DNA from: JAVJRN01 sp040218415
GTDB taxonomy: Bacteria; Bacteroidota; Bacteroidia; Cytophagales; Cyclobacteriaceae
DNA: 64,000 nt
Reading direction: 5' to 3'
Assembly (NCBI GenBank): GCA_040218415.1
Contig: JAVJRN010000079.1
Coordinates: 62,001 to 126,000, forward strand
Shown: positions 7,736 through 15,825 of the stretch, piece after piece
Layout of the letters: every line of letters begins with the position of its first letter
Position numbering within the stretch: the first letter of the stretch is position 1
Notes under the pieces: model-generated
Database searches by the model: none
Told to the model about the DNA's origin: nothing
Seen by the model: the letters and a program-made list of their open reading frames with translations, nothing else
Made by a program: the position numbers and the translations under genes

Positions 7736-8936
7736 TTACTCCAGCATTTATGGTCTGTAGACTTTCTGCAAATTGGCGGAAATTATTATCCGCGTTAAAC
7801 TTTTGGTCAAATGTAAGCATCGCTTCGCTTCGCCTACTTTCATCATATACGACCTCCATCAGTGCGCTTGAAACTTCTTCACTTGAAGGGTTTTTACTTA
7901 CTAAAAATCCATTCGAAAAGTCGACAATTTCAGGAACACCGCCCACCGCCGTACCTACCACTGGAATACCGTATGACATGGCTTCCATCATACTCACAGG
8001 TATTCCTTCTGATTTACTCAAGTTTAGAAATGCGTTGACAAAATGTCGGCTATAAAAATGATGCAACTCACTATTTGGGAGCTGGCCTTTGAAATCGATT
8101 GTCAAATTATCAGGGATCTTTTCTTCAATAGAAGTTCTCAAATCCGTCACATTTCCTCCAATATGTACCCACTCAAAAGTTAGATTTTGATGCTTCCGCG
8201 CAAGAAAAATAATGGAAGATACAATTAATGGAAGTCTTTTCACTTTGGCTAAAGAAGAACAGGTGACAATTCGAATGAGATTTTGGTCACGTTCTGTTGC
8301 TATATTCTTAGGTGGTAGCACACCCAAATAGGAACTGCTAGCCCTTGTAAAATCATGCTTTTTTTTCAAATAACGTACTCCGTAACCTGAAATACAAAAT
8401 ACACGATTCATGGCCGTCAGGACCTCTTTTCGAAAGGGAATAAATCCATGCGGTCTGTTTTCTTCATAAATGTCAAAACCGTGTGTGCGAGAGACCAGCC
8501 GCATGCCCTTTTGACGCTTCAATTTATACAAACTCAATCCATAGGCTTCTACATCACACCAGTAAGTGTATATCAATTCATCACCTTTCAAGTGAGTAGT
8601 TGCCCAATGTTCTACAGTATTACCATAATGGACAAAGGACGCTACATCCCTGATAGCAGACAAAGAAAAGTTTCCATGTGAGACAACAGCTTCAATTATT
8701 TTGTAAAAATTGAATAAGACAGGGTAGATTTTTTTCTCTGAATTTAGCGCCACCGCATCAGCGTAAGAGTTATCTACTGTCACATTTCTAGGTAGCTCCC
8801 GCCTTTCTTTTAATATTTCTCTCGGAATTAAGGTGATTTTCAAACCTTTAACCTTTGATAATACGTCTATTTCATATGCTAAAAAAGACTCCTCAAATCC
8901 GTATGGAAAAGCTCTAGTAAAGAGATAAATCTTCAT
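7728..8936 (-). CDS. GT4-family glycosyltransferase
   Basis: A 402-residue GT-B-fold glycosyltransferase that transfers a sugar from a nucleotide donor to a growing glycan. The donor-site motif SEGIPVSMMEAMSYG carries the E-x7-E pair (E310, E318), followed by GIPVVGTAVGGVPEIV, the hallmark of GT1/GT4 retaining enzymes. The N-terminal domain (FTRAFPYGFEESFLAYEI) is typical of capsule/O-antigen transferases. No membrane segment is seen, so it is cytosolic or peripheral. It lies between the sulfotransferase (47-nt gap) and the HprK-like gene (8-nt overlap). Donor and acceptor cannot be deduced. Confidence 0.92.
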   Translation of the reverse strand: MKIYLFTRAFPYGFEESFLAYEIDVLSKVKGLKITLIPREILKERRELPRNVTVDNSYADAVALNSEKKIYPVLFNFYKIIEAVVSHGNFSLSAIRDVASFVHYGNTVEHWATTHLKGDELIYTYWCDVEAYGLSLYKLKRQKGMRLVSRTHGFDIYEENRPHGFIPFRKEVLTAMNRVFCISGYGVRYLKKKHDFTRASSSYLGVLPPKNIATERDQNLIRIVTCSSLAKVKRLPLIVSSIIFLARKHQNLTFEWVHIGGNVTDLRTSIEEKIPDNLTIDFKGQLPNSELHHFYSRHFVNAFLNLSKSEGIPVSMMEAMSYGIPVVGTAVGGVPEIVDFSNGFLVSKNPSSEEVSSALMEVVYDESRRSEAMLTFDQKFNADNNFRQFAESLQTINAGVNE

Positions 8937-8983
8937 AGCTCCCGATCGATATTTTCAAAATAAACCCTAAAAATCAACATATC

Positions 8984-9868
8984 TTATGTGTCATTTTTTA
9001 AGAGGCGATCAGTGGCGGCATTACTCTTTGCGTAATAAGCACGTATATACTGGGTCGTCTTTTCATCCACAAAACTTTTTCTTGAGGAGAAAAATTGGAA
9101 TAAATAAGGATCAAGTATAGCCATGAATATTCTGGAGACATTTCTCGTTGAAATATGATTGCTAATCAGGTTGTTAGGCTTTTGACTTGTAAATATAAAA
9201 TGGTTGACAATCCTTAAAAGTGCAATAGACAGGTTGCAAAGAGATGAATTAACCTTTTTGTTGCTGCTTGTATCTGCCAATTTATCTCCAATAAATGCTT
9301 CAATTTGACCTAAATAATTAGTCTTATCCTGTTGGAGACTTTCATGCTTTAACACTAATATATTTTGTTTTCCAAATACCTCCATGTATAACAGAATCAG
9401 CTTGTCATAGCACAAGTAATCAGGATTGAATGATCGGCGATATAGGTTCCATTTTTTATCCTTGTCAATAAAATCTTTGAACCTGACAACACCTCCTTGG
9501 ATCACGTACTGTCGATACAATGAATCGTACATTGTTACTTGATCTCGCAGCGTGATGATCACCTTATCAAAACCTAAAGATTTTAATCGTGCAGGTATAT
9601 TCGATCTTCCCAAACCTTTGTAGATGAAAGGCGCACCAACAAGCGCTTCGAATGAAAATAGATTATCTCCACTTCCCATGAAGGTGTCCAGTTTTTTTTT
9701 GATAGGTGCTTCATCATAATCAAGATCATCCAAGTAGATTAAATCATTGAAAATACCTTCACATTTTCGGTAATCCACATAATTGCTATTGTGCAAATGA
9801 GGAAATACTTCTTTCTGCAAAAATGTAGTCGCTGTTTTTGGAAAACCTATATGTACGATGTTACTCAT
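8984..9868 (-). CDS. Sulfotransferase-family protein
   Basis: A 294-residue PAPS-dependent sulfotransferase-like protein. The N-terminal IGFPKTATTFLQ (about 7-18) is the 5'-phosphosulfate-binding loop, and IITLRDQVTMYDSLYRQY supplies the Arg/Ser 3'-phosphate-binding motif. Length fits single-domain bacterial carbohydrate sulfotransferases. Its ATG overlaps the aminotransferase stop (ATGA). Placement in the glycan operon suggests that a sugar of the product is sulfated, a modification often seen in marine organisms. The exact acceptor is unknown, and no PAPS synthesis genes are in the window. Confidence 0.82.
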   Translation of the reverse strand: MSNIVHIGFPKTATTFLQKEVFPHLHNSNYVDYRKCEGIFNDLIYLDDLDYDEAPIKKKLDTFMGSGDNLFSFEALVGAPFIYKGLGRSNIPARLKSLGFDKVIITLRDQVTMYDSLYRQYVIQGGVVRFKDFIDKDKKWNLYRRSFNPDYLCYDKLILLYMEVFGKQNILVLKHESLQQDKTNYLGQIEAFIGDKLADTSSNKKVNSSLCNLSIALLRIVNHFIFTSQKPNNLISNHISTRNVSRIFMAILDPYLFQFFSSRKSFVDEKTTQYIRAYYAKSNAATDRLLKNDT

Positions 9869-10956
9869 CCAAATTCATTTACTACGCGAGCTACTGATTT
9901 CACTTGGTCTTCGCTCATTTCAGGGAAGATAGGTAGCGAGATAATTTGCTTGCTCGTTTTGTAGGAGACTGGAATATCGGTTTCGTCCAATCCTTGGTAC
10001 ACATAAGCTTTCAATAATGGCAAAGGTGTGGGATAATGAATGGCATGGCCAATATTTTGATCATCCAATGCTCTTTGTAACTCCAGCCGATTCTTAGTCC
10101 TGATCACATATAAGTGGAAAACATGTTCCATGCCATCTGGCGTTTTAGGCTTTATGATATCTTCTTTCAAATATTGATCGTACCACTGTGCGACTTGCCT
10201 CCTTGCTTCTAACCAGCTGTCCAAGTGCGGTAGTTTAGCTTTTAGAATGGCTGCTTGTAGCGTATCCATTCTACTGTTTCTTCCGATAATTCGATGGTCA
10301 TGCTTCTTTAGTTGACCGTGATTTCCAATCATTCTGCATCGCTCGGCTAGGTCTTGGTTTGAAGTAACAATTCCGCCAGCATCTCCATAGGCTCCAAGGT
10401 TTTTTCCAGGATAGAATGAAAAAGAGGCTGCATCTCCAAAGCTGCCTACCTTTCGACCATTAATTTTTGCACCATGACTTTGCGCGCAATCTTCAATTAC
10501 ACGAAGGTCAAATTTATTAGCCAATGCCATAATCTGTGGCATATTTGCTGGTAGTCCGTATAAGTGAACTGGAATTATCGCTTTGGTTTGGTCTGAAATA
10601 GCATCCTCTATGTGATAGTAATCGATGGTATATTGACTTTCGATGATATCAACGAAAATAGGTTCTGCACCGACATTATTCACCACTTCTGAGGTAGAAA
10701 TCCAACTATTGGCCGGTACAATTACTTGATCTCCTTCGCCAATATTCATGGCTTTGAGAATGATTTCCATGGAATCTGTCCCATTGGCACAAGCTACACA
10801 ATGATTCACACCAATATATTCGGCAAAATCCTCTTCAAAGTCAGTCACTCTCTTTCCTCCAATAAAACTGGTGTCTTGAATTACCGATGCGATGGCTTCA
10901 TCAATTTCATTTTTTATTGATAAGTATTGTGCTTTGAGATCAACAAAAGGGATCAT
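9865..10956 (-). CDS. DegT/DnrJ/EryC1/StrS-family sugar aminotransferase
   Basis: A PLP-dependent aminotransferase of 363 residues that converts a keto-sugar nucleotide to an amino sugar. The PLP lysine is K185 in FYPGKNLGAYGDAGG, the PLP-ring aspartate is D156 in EDCAQSHGA, and the N-terminal FVDLKAQY is the family signature. It overlaps its neighbours by 4 nt on both sides (ATGA). Flanked by an acyltransferase and a Gfo/Idh/MocA dehydrogenase, it matches the WbpB/WbpE/WbpD (WlbA/C/B) gene set that makes UDP-2,3-diacylamino uronic acids. An alternative is 3-amino-6-deoxyhexose synthesis as in FdtB/QdtB. The dehydrogenase neighbour favours the former. Confidence 0.92.
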   Translation of the reverse strand: MIPFVDLKAQYLSIKNEIDEAIASVIQDTSFIGGKRVTDFEEDFAEYIGVNHCVACANGTDSMEIILKAMNIGEGDQVIVPANSWISTSEVVNNVGAEPIFVDIIESQYTIDYYHIEDAISDQTKAIIPVHLYGLPANMPQIMALANKFDLRVIEDCAQSHGAKINGRKVGSFGDAASFSFYPGKNLGAYGDAGGIVTSNQDLAERCRMIGNHGQLKKHDHRIIGRNSRMDTLQAAILKAKLPHLDSWLEARRQVAQWYDQYLKEDIIKPKTPDGMEHVFHLYVIRTKNRLELQRALDDQNIGHAIHYPTPLPLLKAYVYQGLDETDIPVSYKTSKQIISLPIFPEMSEDQVKSVARVVNEFG

Positions 10957-11417
10957 ATTTCTCTGATTTTACGGGCTGGATTACCTGCATATACGCCAGG
11001 TTCTACAATATCTTTAGTCACTACGCTACCTGCTCCAATGACTACCTTATCAGCTATGACCACAGGCAGTATGGTGGCATTACTTCCAATAGAAACATTG
11101 TTTCCAATATTTGTCGATTTCCATAAATTTTGATCGCCTCCTGCTGGCGCTCCTTTTTGAAAAAGGTCATTGATAAACATAACTCCATGGCCAATAAAAC
11201 AATCATCACCAATAGTAACCAATTCACAAATGAAGCTGTGAGACTGAATTTTTGTTCTGCATCCAATACTCACCGATTTTTGGATTTCAACAAAAGGGCC
11301 GATAAAGCAATGATCGCCTATTTCACAACCGTAAAGATTGACCGGTTCTACCAATTTTACGTGCTCACCAAACCGAACATCTTTGATTCCTACCGAATAT
11401 TTCACTGGCTCATGCAT
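10953..11417 (-). CDS. Left-handed beta-helix (hexapeptide) acyltransferase
   Basis: A hexapeptide-repeat N-acyltransferase, WbpD/WlbB-like, expected to acylate the amino sugar made by the next enzyme. Isoleucine-spaced hexads run through the protein (for example IGDHCFIGPFVEI and VSIGCRTKIQ), with the late VIGAGSVVTKDI and AGNPARKI motifs typical of acetyltransferases. I chose the ATG at 11417 (154 residues): it overlaps the dehydrogenase stop by 8 nt (ATGCATGA), like other junctions in this operon, and matches the usual family start. An upstream in-frame ATG at 11447 would add 10 residues and a 38-nt overlap. Acyl donor is unproven. Confidence 0.87.
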   Translation of the reverse strand: MHEPVKYSVGIKDVRFGEHVKLVEPVNLYGCEIGDHCFIGPFVEIQKSVSIGCRTKIQSHSFICELVTIGDDCFIGHGVMFINDLFQKGAPAGGDQNLWKSTNIGNNVSIGSNATILPVVIADKVVIGAGSVVTKDIVEPGVYAGNPARKIREI

Positions 11418-12426
11418 TTTTAGCGGCAGCTTTATATATTTTATCAATGATTTCGACGGTTTTCAATCCTTCAAAACCATTTGTTGCAATTTCCCCATTA
11501 TTTTGTAATACTGAGATCACATTTTGATATACTTTGTCATGATTGGACATGCTTCCTTGGTAATCACCATACTCATTGGCAGGGTTACCTGGAGCAAGTT
11601 CCCCAATTTCATAATTTTCAATTTTCTGGTATTCCAGCTTGTTCAAATATTGACCACCAATTTTCACCGTTCCTTTATCTCCAAAAATAGTCAGCGATCC
11701 TTCCATATTTTGCTTATAACTATTCACCGTGTAATTAATGGTGCCGACCGCTCCACTGTAAAACTTTAAACTTACGACTCCTGCATCTTCAAAGTCGATT
11801 ATTTGGCGATGTTGAAAATTGGAAATAATAGCATTAACCGATTCCACATCACCGATCATCCAATACAATAAGTCTATGAAATGGCTAAATTGGGTGTAGA
11901 GCGTTCCTCCGTCCATTTCCTTCGTTCCTTTCCAGTCGGAAGAGGCATAATAATTTTCATTTCTATTCCAGAAGCAAGACAACTGCACACTTTGGATCGC
12001 GCCAAGTCTGTTTTCATCAATAATCTTTTTCACCGCTGCAATGGCGGGATTAAATCTATTTTGCTTCACAATAAAAAGGCGTTTGTTCATCTTCTCTGCG
12101 GTATTTATCATCTCACCACAATCGTGAACACTAATCGCCATTGGTTTTTCGCAAAGCACATGGTATCCAGCTTTCAAGCAAGCAATTGTTTGACTTGCAT
12201 GGAAACCATTTGGAGTACAAATGCTGATAACATCAATATCGAGGTGAGCAAGCAACAGACTTTCTAAATTGGTGAATACAGTCACATTATACTCTTTGGC
12301 CAATTCTTGAGCTCTTTCAGGCCTAGTATCACAAACTGCCACCAGCTCGGCTTGAGTCGCGATGTGTCCGGCATGCCTGTGTCCAATTCTCCCACATCCA
12401 ATAAGTGCAAATTTTATTTTGGTCAT
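11410..12426 (-). CDS. Gfo/Idh/MocA-family sugar-nucleotide dehydrogenase
   Basis: A 338-residue NAD(P)-dependent oxidoreductase. The N-terminal Rossmann motif is IGCGRIGHRHAGHI (about 9-22) and the catalytic-site EKP is in LCEKPMAIS (about 94). The C-terminal alpha/beta domain carries the conserved FEDAG and GTINYT segments. Together with the adjacent acyltransferase and aminotransferase it fits the WbpB/WlbA step, 3-oxidation of UDP-GlcNAcA. A 6-dehydrogenase (WbpA) would also be needed and is not in the window. Its ATG overlaps the upstream glycosyltransferase stop (ATGA). The family is secure; the exact sugar is inferred. Confidence 0.9.
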   Translation of the reverse strand: MTKIKFALIGCGRIGHRHAGHIATQAELVAVCDTRPERAQELAKEYNVTVFTNLESLLLAHLDIDVISICTPNGFHASQTIACLKAGYHVLCEKPMAISVHDCGEMINTAEKMNKRLFIVKQNRFNPAIAAVKKIIDENRLGAIQSVQLSCFWNRNENYYASSDWKGTKEMDGGTLYTQFSHFIDLLYWMIGDVESVNAIISNFQHRQIIDFEDAGVVSLKFYSGAVGTINYTVNSYKQNMEGSLTIFGDKGTVKIGGQYLNKLEYQKIENYEIGELAPGNPANEYGDYQGSMSNHDKVYQNVISVLQNNGEIATNGFEGLKTVEIIDKIYKAAAKNA

Positions 12427-13724
12427 AGTTCTTCGATCAACTTTATCAATTGGTCTGTTTGATTTTTTCTTGAAAACTCGTTTAACAACTCCTGAGCAGA
12501 CTGTTCGTCGAATTCATACTTTCCTTCAAAAATAGCCAAAAGGAATTGTGAAATTTCCTCTCCATTATTTTCCACATATTTTCCTATCGCCTTTCCATCC
12601 ATTATTTGTTGCAAGTCAGTATCTGGAGGGCCAATAGCCAGAATAGGCTTAGCTGCGGTTAAATATTCAAAGAATTTTTGTGGAAGTATCCATTTGGCAT
12701 TGTCCGTTTTATTTAAAAGCAACACCAGTAGATCGCAATCCTGATAAGCTTCAAAAACATCCTCATGAGATAAATAACCTTTTTCTACTATTTGGTTTCT
12801 GAAAAAGTCTTCAGAATGAAGTTTTTCCAAAATGGAATCACTAATAATACCTCCAAAAACAATTTGAAGTTGCTCATGGAACTTCGGCTCGCTTTTACTC
12901 AGTTTTCTCAAAGCATTCCACAAAATATCAGGATCTCTCAACTCATTCAACAGACCGAAATAGCCAATATTAAATTGCTTCCTATCTTTTCTTTCAAATT
13001 TTACTACTTGCTGAGAAGTTTCCACTCCATTATAAACTACAGCAACATTTTTACCCGCGTTGGCGGTTAATTGTGCTGCCAGCGAAGGACTAACTGTTAT
13101 GGCTAAATCCGCGCTTCTTAGAACTTTTCGTTCCCAATTTCTGTGCTTTCGCATGGCAAATTTGCTTGTCATGAGTTTGGGTAACACATCCCAATTTGAC
13201 CATGGATCACGAAAATCAGAAATCCATTTGATCTGTTGCAATTCCTTTTTCAAATCCAAACCTATCAAATGCATGCTGTGCGATGGACCGGTAGTAACCA
13301 TAACACCTATTTGATTTTGCTCGATATAATTTTTCAGAAACTTGACAGAACTTTTCCTCCAATATTTTCTTGGATCAGGAATAAGAATATTTCCTCTGAT
13401 CCAAACTATCAGGTCATCTTTCAGTGATTTTTTTCCTTTTTCAAGAACCAAACCCTGCTTGACTTTCCCTTTGTTTTTATTTCCAGTAAGCTTATGAAAC
13501 AAGGAAAAAGGTTCCCATATTTTCGTTTTGACTGTGGTAAGGCTCTTTACTTTTTCAAGCAAATTAATGTCTTGGATTTCAAATTGCGGATTACTTGGTG
13601 TGTAAATAATCGGCTCATAGCCACGTTTTTTAAGATTCAAAGCGAAATGAACCCAACGCTGCACACCAACCCCACCACTTGGCGGCCAATAATAAGTGAT
13701 AATTAAAATTTTGTTATTGGACAT
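12423..13724 (-). CDS. GT4-family glycosyltransferase, first gene of glycan operon
   Basis: A 433-residue GT-B glycosyltransferase. The N-terminus YYWPPSGGVGVQRWVHFALNL is the common acceptor-domain start of capsule and O-antigen glycosyltransferases. The C-terminal donor domain ends with FFEYLTAAKPILAIGPPDTDL. The E-x7-E motif is less clear than in the second GT4 enzyme. It is promoter-proximal in the seven-gene leftward operon ending at 6617 and diverges from pfkA across a 200-nt gap. It probably builds the same sulfated, amino-sugar-containing surface glycan. Sugar specificity cannot be read from the sequence. Confidence 0.9.
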   Translation of the reverse strand: MSNNKILIITYYWPPSGGVGVQRWVHFALNLKKRGYEPIIYTPSNPQFEIQDINLLEKVKSLTTVKTKIWEPFSLFHKLTGNKNKGKVKQGLVLEKGKKSLKDDLIVWIRGNILIPDPRKYWRKSSVKFLKNYIEQNQIGVMVTTGPSHSMHLIGLDLKKELQQIKWISDFRDPWSNWDVLPKLMTSKFAMRKHRNWERKVLRSADLAITVSPSLAAQLTANAGKNVAVVYNGVETSQQVVKFERKDRKQFNIGYFGLLNELRDPDILWNALRKLSKSEPKFHEQLQIVFGGIISDSILEKLHSEDFFRNQIVEKGYLSHEDVFEAYQDCDLLVLLLNKTDNAKWILPQKFFEYLTAAKPILAIGPPDTDLQQIMDGKAIGKYVENNGEEISQFLLAIFEGKYEFDEQSAQELLNEFSRKNQTDQLIKLIEEL

Positions 13725-13924
13725 GGATAAAAAATTTATCTAAAACAACACAGCCTTAGATTTCATTCAAGTTCAATTTTCGTTAATATTGAGCGCTTTT
13801 TAGGCAAAGAAACAACATAGCTTGTAATAATTGATGATAACATTTGAATTCGGGGTAAGTAACCATAATCAACACCCAACGATCGTATTCGTTCTTATTC
13901 AGGATTCAATCAAAATATATTAAA
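13725..13924. promoter_or_regulatory. Divergent promoter region of glycan operon and pfkA
   Basis: A 200-nt AT-rich gap between divergent starts. It must carry promoters for both the seven-gene glycan operon and pfkA. I see no convincing palindrome, riboswitch fold or exact TTTG/TAnnTTTG pair, only near matches around the ACATTTG at 13841-13847. Confidence 0.4.
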
Positions 13925-14896
13925 ATGAAAAGTATTGGAGTATTTACATCAGGTGGCGACTCACCAGGCATGAACGCTTGTGTACGGGCTGTCGTTCGGA
14001 CAGCCTTGTATTTAGGAATTGACGTCTATGGCATCAAATACGGCTATAACGGCATGATTGAAGGTGATATTTATAAAATGAAATCATATTCTGTCAGCAA
14101 TATCCTGCAAAGAGGTGGCACTATTCTAAAATCCGCACGATCAAATGAGTTTAGAACCAAAGCAGGTAGACAAAAAGCCTTTGACCATTTAAGCAAAAGA
14201 GGTATTGAAGGGCTAGTGGCTATTGGTGGCGATGGAACCTTGACCGGTGCAAATCTTTTTTACGAAGAATTTGGCATTCCTACAGTAGGTGCTCCGGGCA
14301 CGATAGACAATGACTTATATGGATCGGATTGGACAATAGGTTTTGACACGGCCGTCAATACTGCTTTAGATGCGATTGACAAAATACGTGATACGGCCAA
14401 CTCGCACGATAGAGTATTCTTTGTGGAAGTGATGGGAAGGAACAGTGGCTATATCGCTATACACTGCGGCATTGGCGGTGGTGCAGAAATGGTCATGGTT
14501 CCAGAAACTTCTGTGACGATCAAAGACGTAATTGAAACACTCACAGACGGTAGAAGTCGACATAAAACGTCACACATTGTGATTGTGGCAGAAGGCGGAG
14601 ATCAAGGGAATGCACATGAAATTGCAGCTAAAGTTGCAGAGCACTTACCAGAATTAGATATGCGGGTGACCAATCTCGGTCACGTACAGCGTGGTGGTGC
14701 CCCAACTTCCAAAGATAGAATACTTGCGTCTCGTCTCGGGATGGCCGCTGTGGAAGGTTTGATAAACGGAGAAAAAAATGTGATGGTAGGTGTAGTGAAT
14801 GACAAAATCACTTACACCAGCATAAAGTTGGCAATCTCCAAGTCTAAACCAATCAATCAGGAACTAATGCGCTTGGTTCATGTGATGAGCATCTAA
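13925..14896 (+). CDS. pfkA: 6-phosphofructokinase
   Basis: Phosphorylates fructose-6-phosphate to fructose-1,6-bisphosphate, the committing step of glycolysis. At 323 residues it has standard bacterial PfkA length. Conserved motifs are FTSGGDSPGMNA (7-18), GGDGT (101-105, with glycine at 104 as in ATP-dependent enzymes rather than the aspartate of PPi enzymes), PGTIDND with catalytic D128, and VEVMGRNSGYIA (167-178). The final eleven codons overlap antisense with the end of miaA (14864-14896). It appears monocistronic and diverges from the glycan operon. Confidence 0.97.
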   Translation: MKSIGVFTSGGDSPGMNACVRAVVRTALYLGIDVYGIKYGYNGMIEGDIYKMKSYSVSNILQRGGTILKSARSNEFRTKAGRQKAFDHLSKRGIEGLVAIGGDGTLTGANLFYEEFGIPTVGAPGTIDNDLYGSDWTIGFDTAVNTALDAIDKIRDTANSHDRVFFVEVMGRNSGYIAIHCGIGGGAEMVMVPETSVTIKDVIETLTDGRSRHKTSHIVIVAEGGDQGNAHEIAAKVAEHLPELDMRVTNLGHVQRGGAPTSKDRILASRLGMAAVEGLINGEKNVMVGVVNDKITYTSIKLAISKSKPINQELMRLVHVMSI

Positions 14897-15802
14897 CCAT
14901 TCTTTGATAAAATTTAAAGTTTCGGATATTTGATGTGGTTCAACCCACCGAATGTCCGATTCTTTTTTAAACCACGTTTGTTGGCGCTTTGCGTACCTTC
15001 GGCTATTGCGCTTCAGCAATCTTACGGCCTCTTCAAAATCGTACTTACCATCTATAAAGTCGAATATCTCTTTATAACCGACTGTTTGTAGGGCATTATG
15101 TTTTCTGAACGGATACAGTCTTTTTGCCTCATCGAATAGTCCCGATAAAATCATCTTATCCATTCTTTCATCAATTCGATTAAAGAGAATTTCCCGTTCA
15201 AGATGTAAGCCAATTTTAATGTTTTGGTAGAATACTGGTTTTTCAGGCTTGGACTTTCTGAAATCTGAAAATGGTTTATTGGTAGATCTTATAACTTCTA
15301 AAGCTCGGATAACCCGTTGATGATTTTGCTTGTCTACCACGTCAAAATATTTTTCATCTTTCTGCCTCAACTCCTCCAATAAGGGTGCTAATCCAGATGA
15401 CGCCAATTGATCATTTAAGGCGATTCTTTGAGACAAATCAATATCAGGCATTTCGTCCAAGCCATGCCATAAACTCTTAAAAAACAATCCTGCCCCTCCC
15501 ACAGCCACAATCACTTGATACTTTTTAAAAAGTGATTTTAATAATGCCTTACTCTCCTCCTCAAATTTTCCAACTGAGTAGTCTTCGTGTATACTCTGAG
15601 AATTGATAAAATGATGGTTGACTTGTTCTAATTCTTCTTTGGAAGGTTTTGCTGTACCTATTTCCATCTCTTTATAAAACTGCCGACTATCTACACTAAT
15701 GATCTCTGTTTGTAATTGACTGGCCAAGTTGATGGCGAAAGATGTTTTACCCACAGCAGTAGGTCCAACAATAGAAATAAGTACTGATGATTGGCTAGTC
15801 AC
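14864..15802 (-). CDS. miaA: tRNA dimethylallyltransferase
   Basis: Transfers a dimethylallyl group to N6 of A37 in tRNAs that read UNN codons. A 312-residue protein with P-loop GPTAVGKT (13-20), the DSRQFYKEMEIGTAKP motif (about 37-52), the central QRVIRALEVI segment and the GLFDEAKRL/ALQTVGYKEI stretch typical of MiaA. The C-terminal part (RRYAKRQQTWFKK) is the conserved tRNA-contact region. Its 3' end overlaps pfkA by 33 nt on the opposite strand, and its start is 23 nt from the divergent histidine kinase gene. Identification is confident. Confidence 0.96.
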   Translation of the reverse strand: MTSQSSVLISIVGPTAVGKTSFAINLASQLQTEIISVDSRQFYKEMEIGTAKPSKEELEQVNHHFINSQSIHEDYSVGKFEEESKALLKSLFKKYQVIVAVGGAGLFFKSLWHGLDEMPDIDLSQRIALNDQLASSGLAPLLEELRQKDEKYFDVVDKQNHQRVIRALEVIRSTNKPFSDFRKSKPEKPVFYQNIKIGLHLEREILFNRIDERMDKMILSGLFDEAKRLYPFRKHNALQTVGYKEIFDFIDGKYDFEEAVRLLKRNSRRYAKRQQTWFKKESDIRWVEPHQISETLNFIKEWLDAHHMNQAH

Positions 15803-15825
15803 GATAAGTTGCTAATTTTAACATA

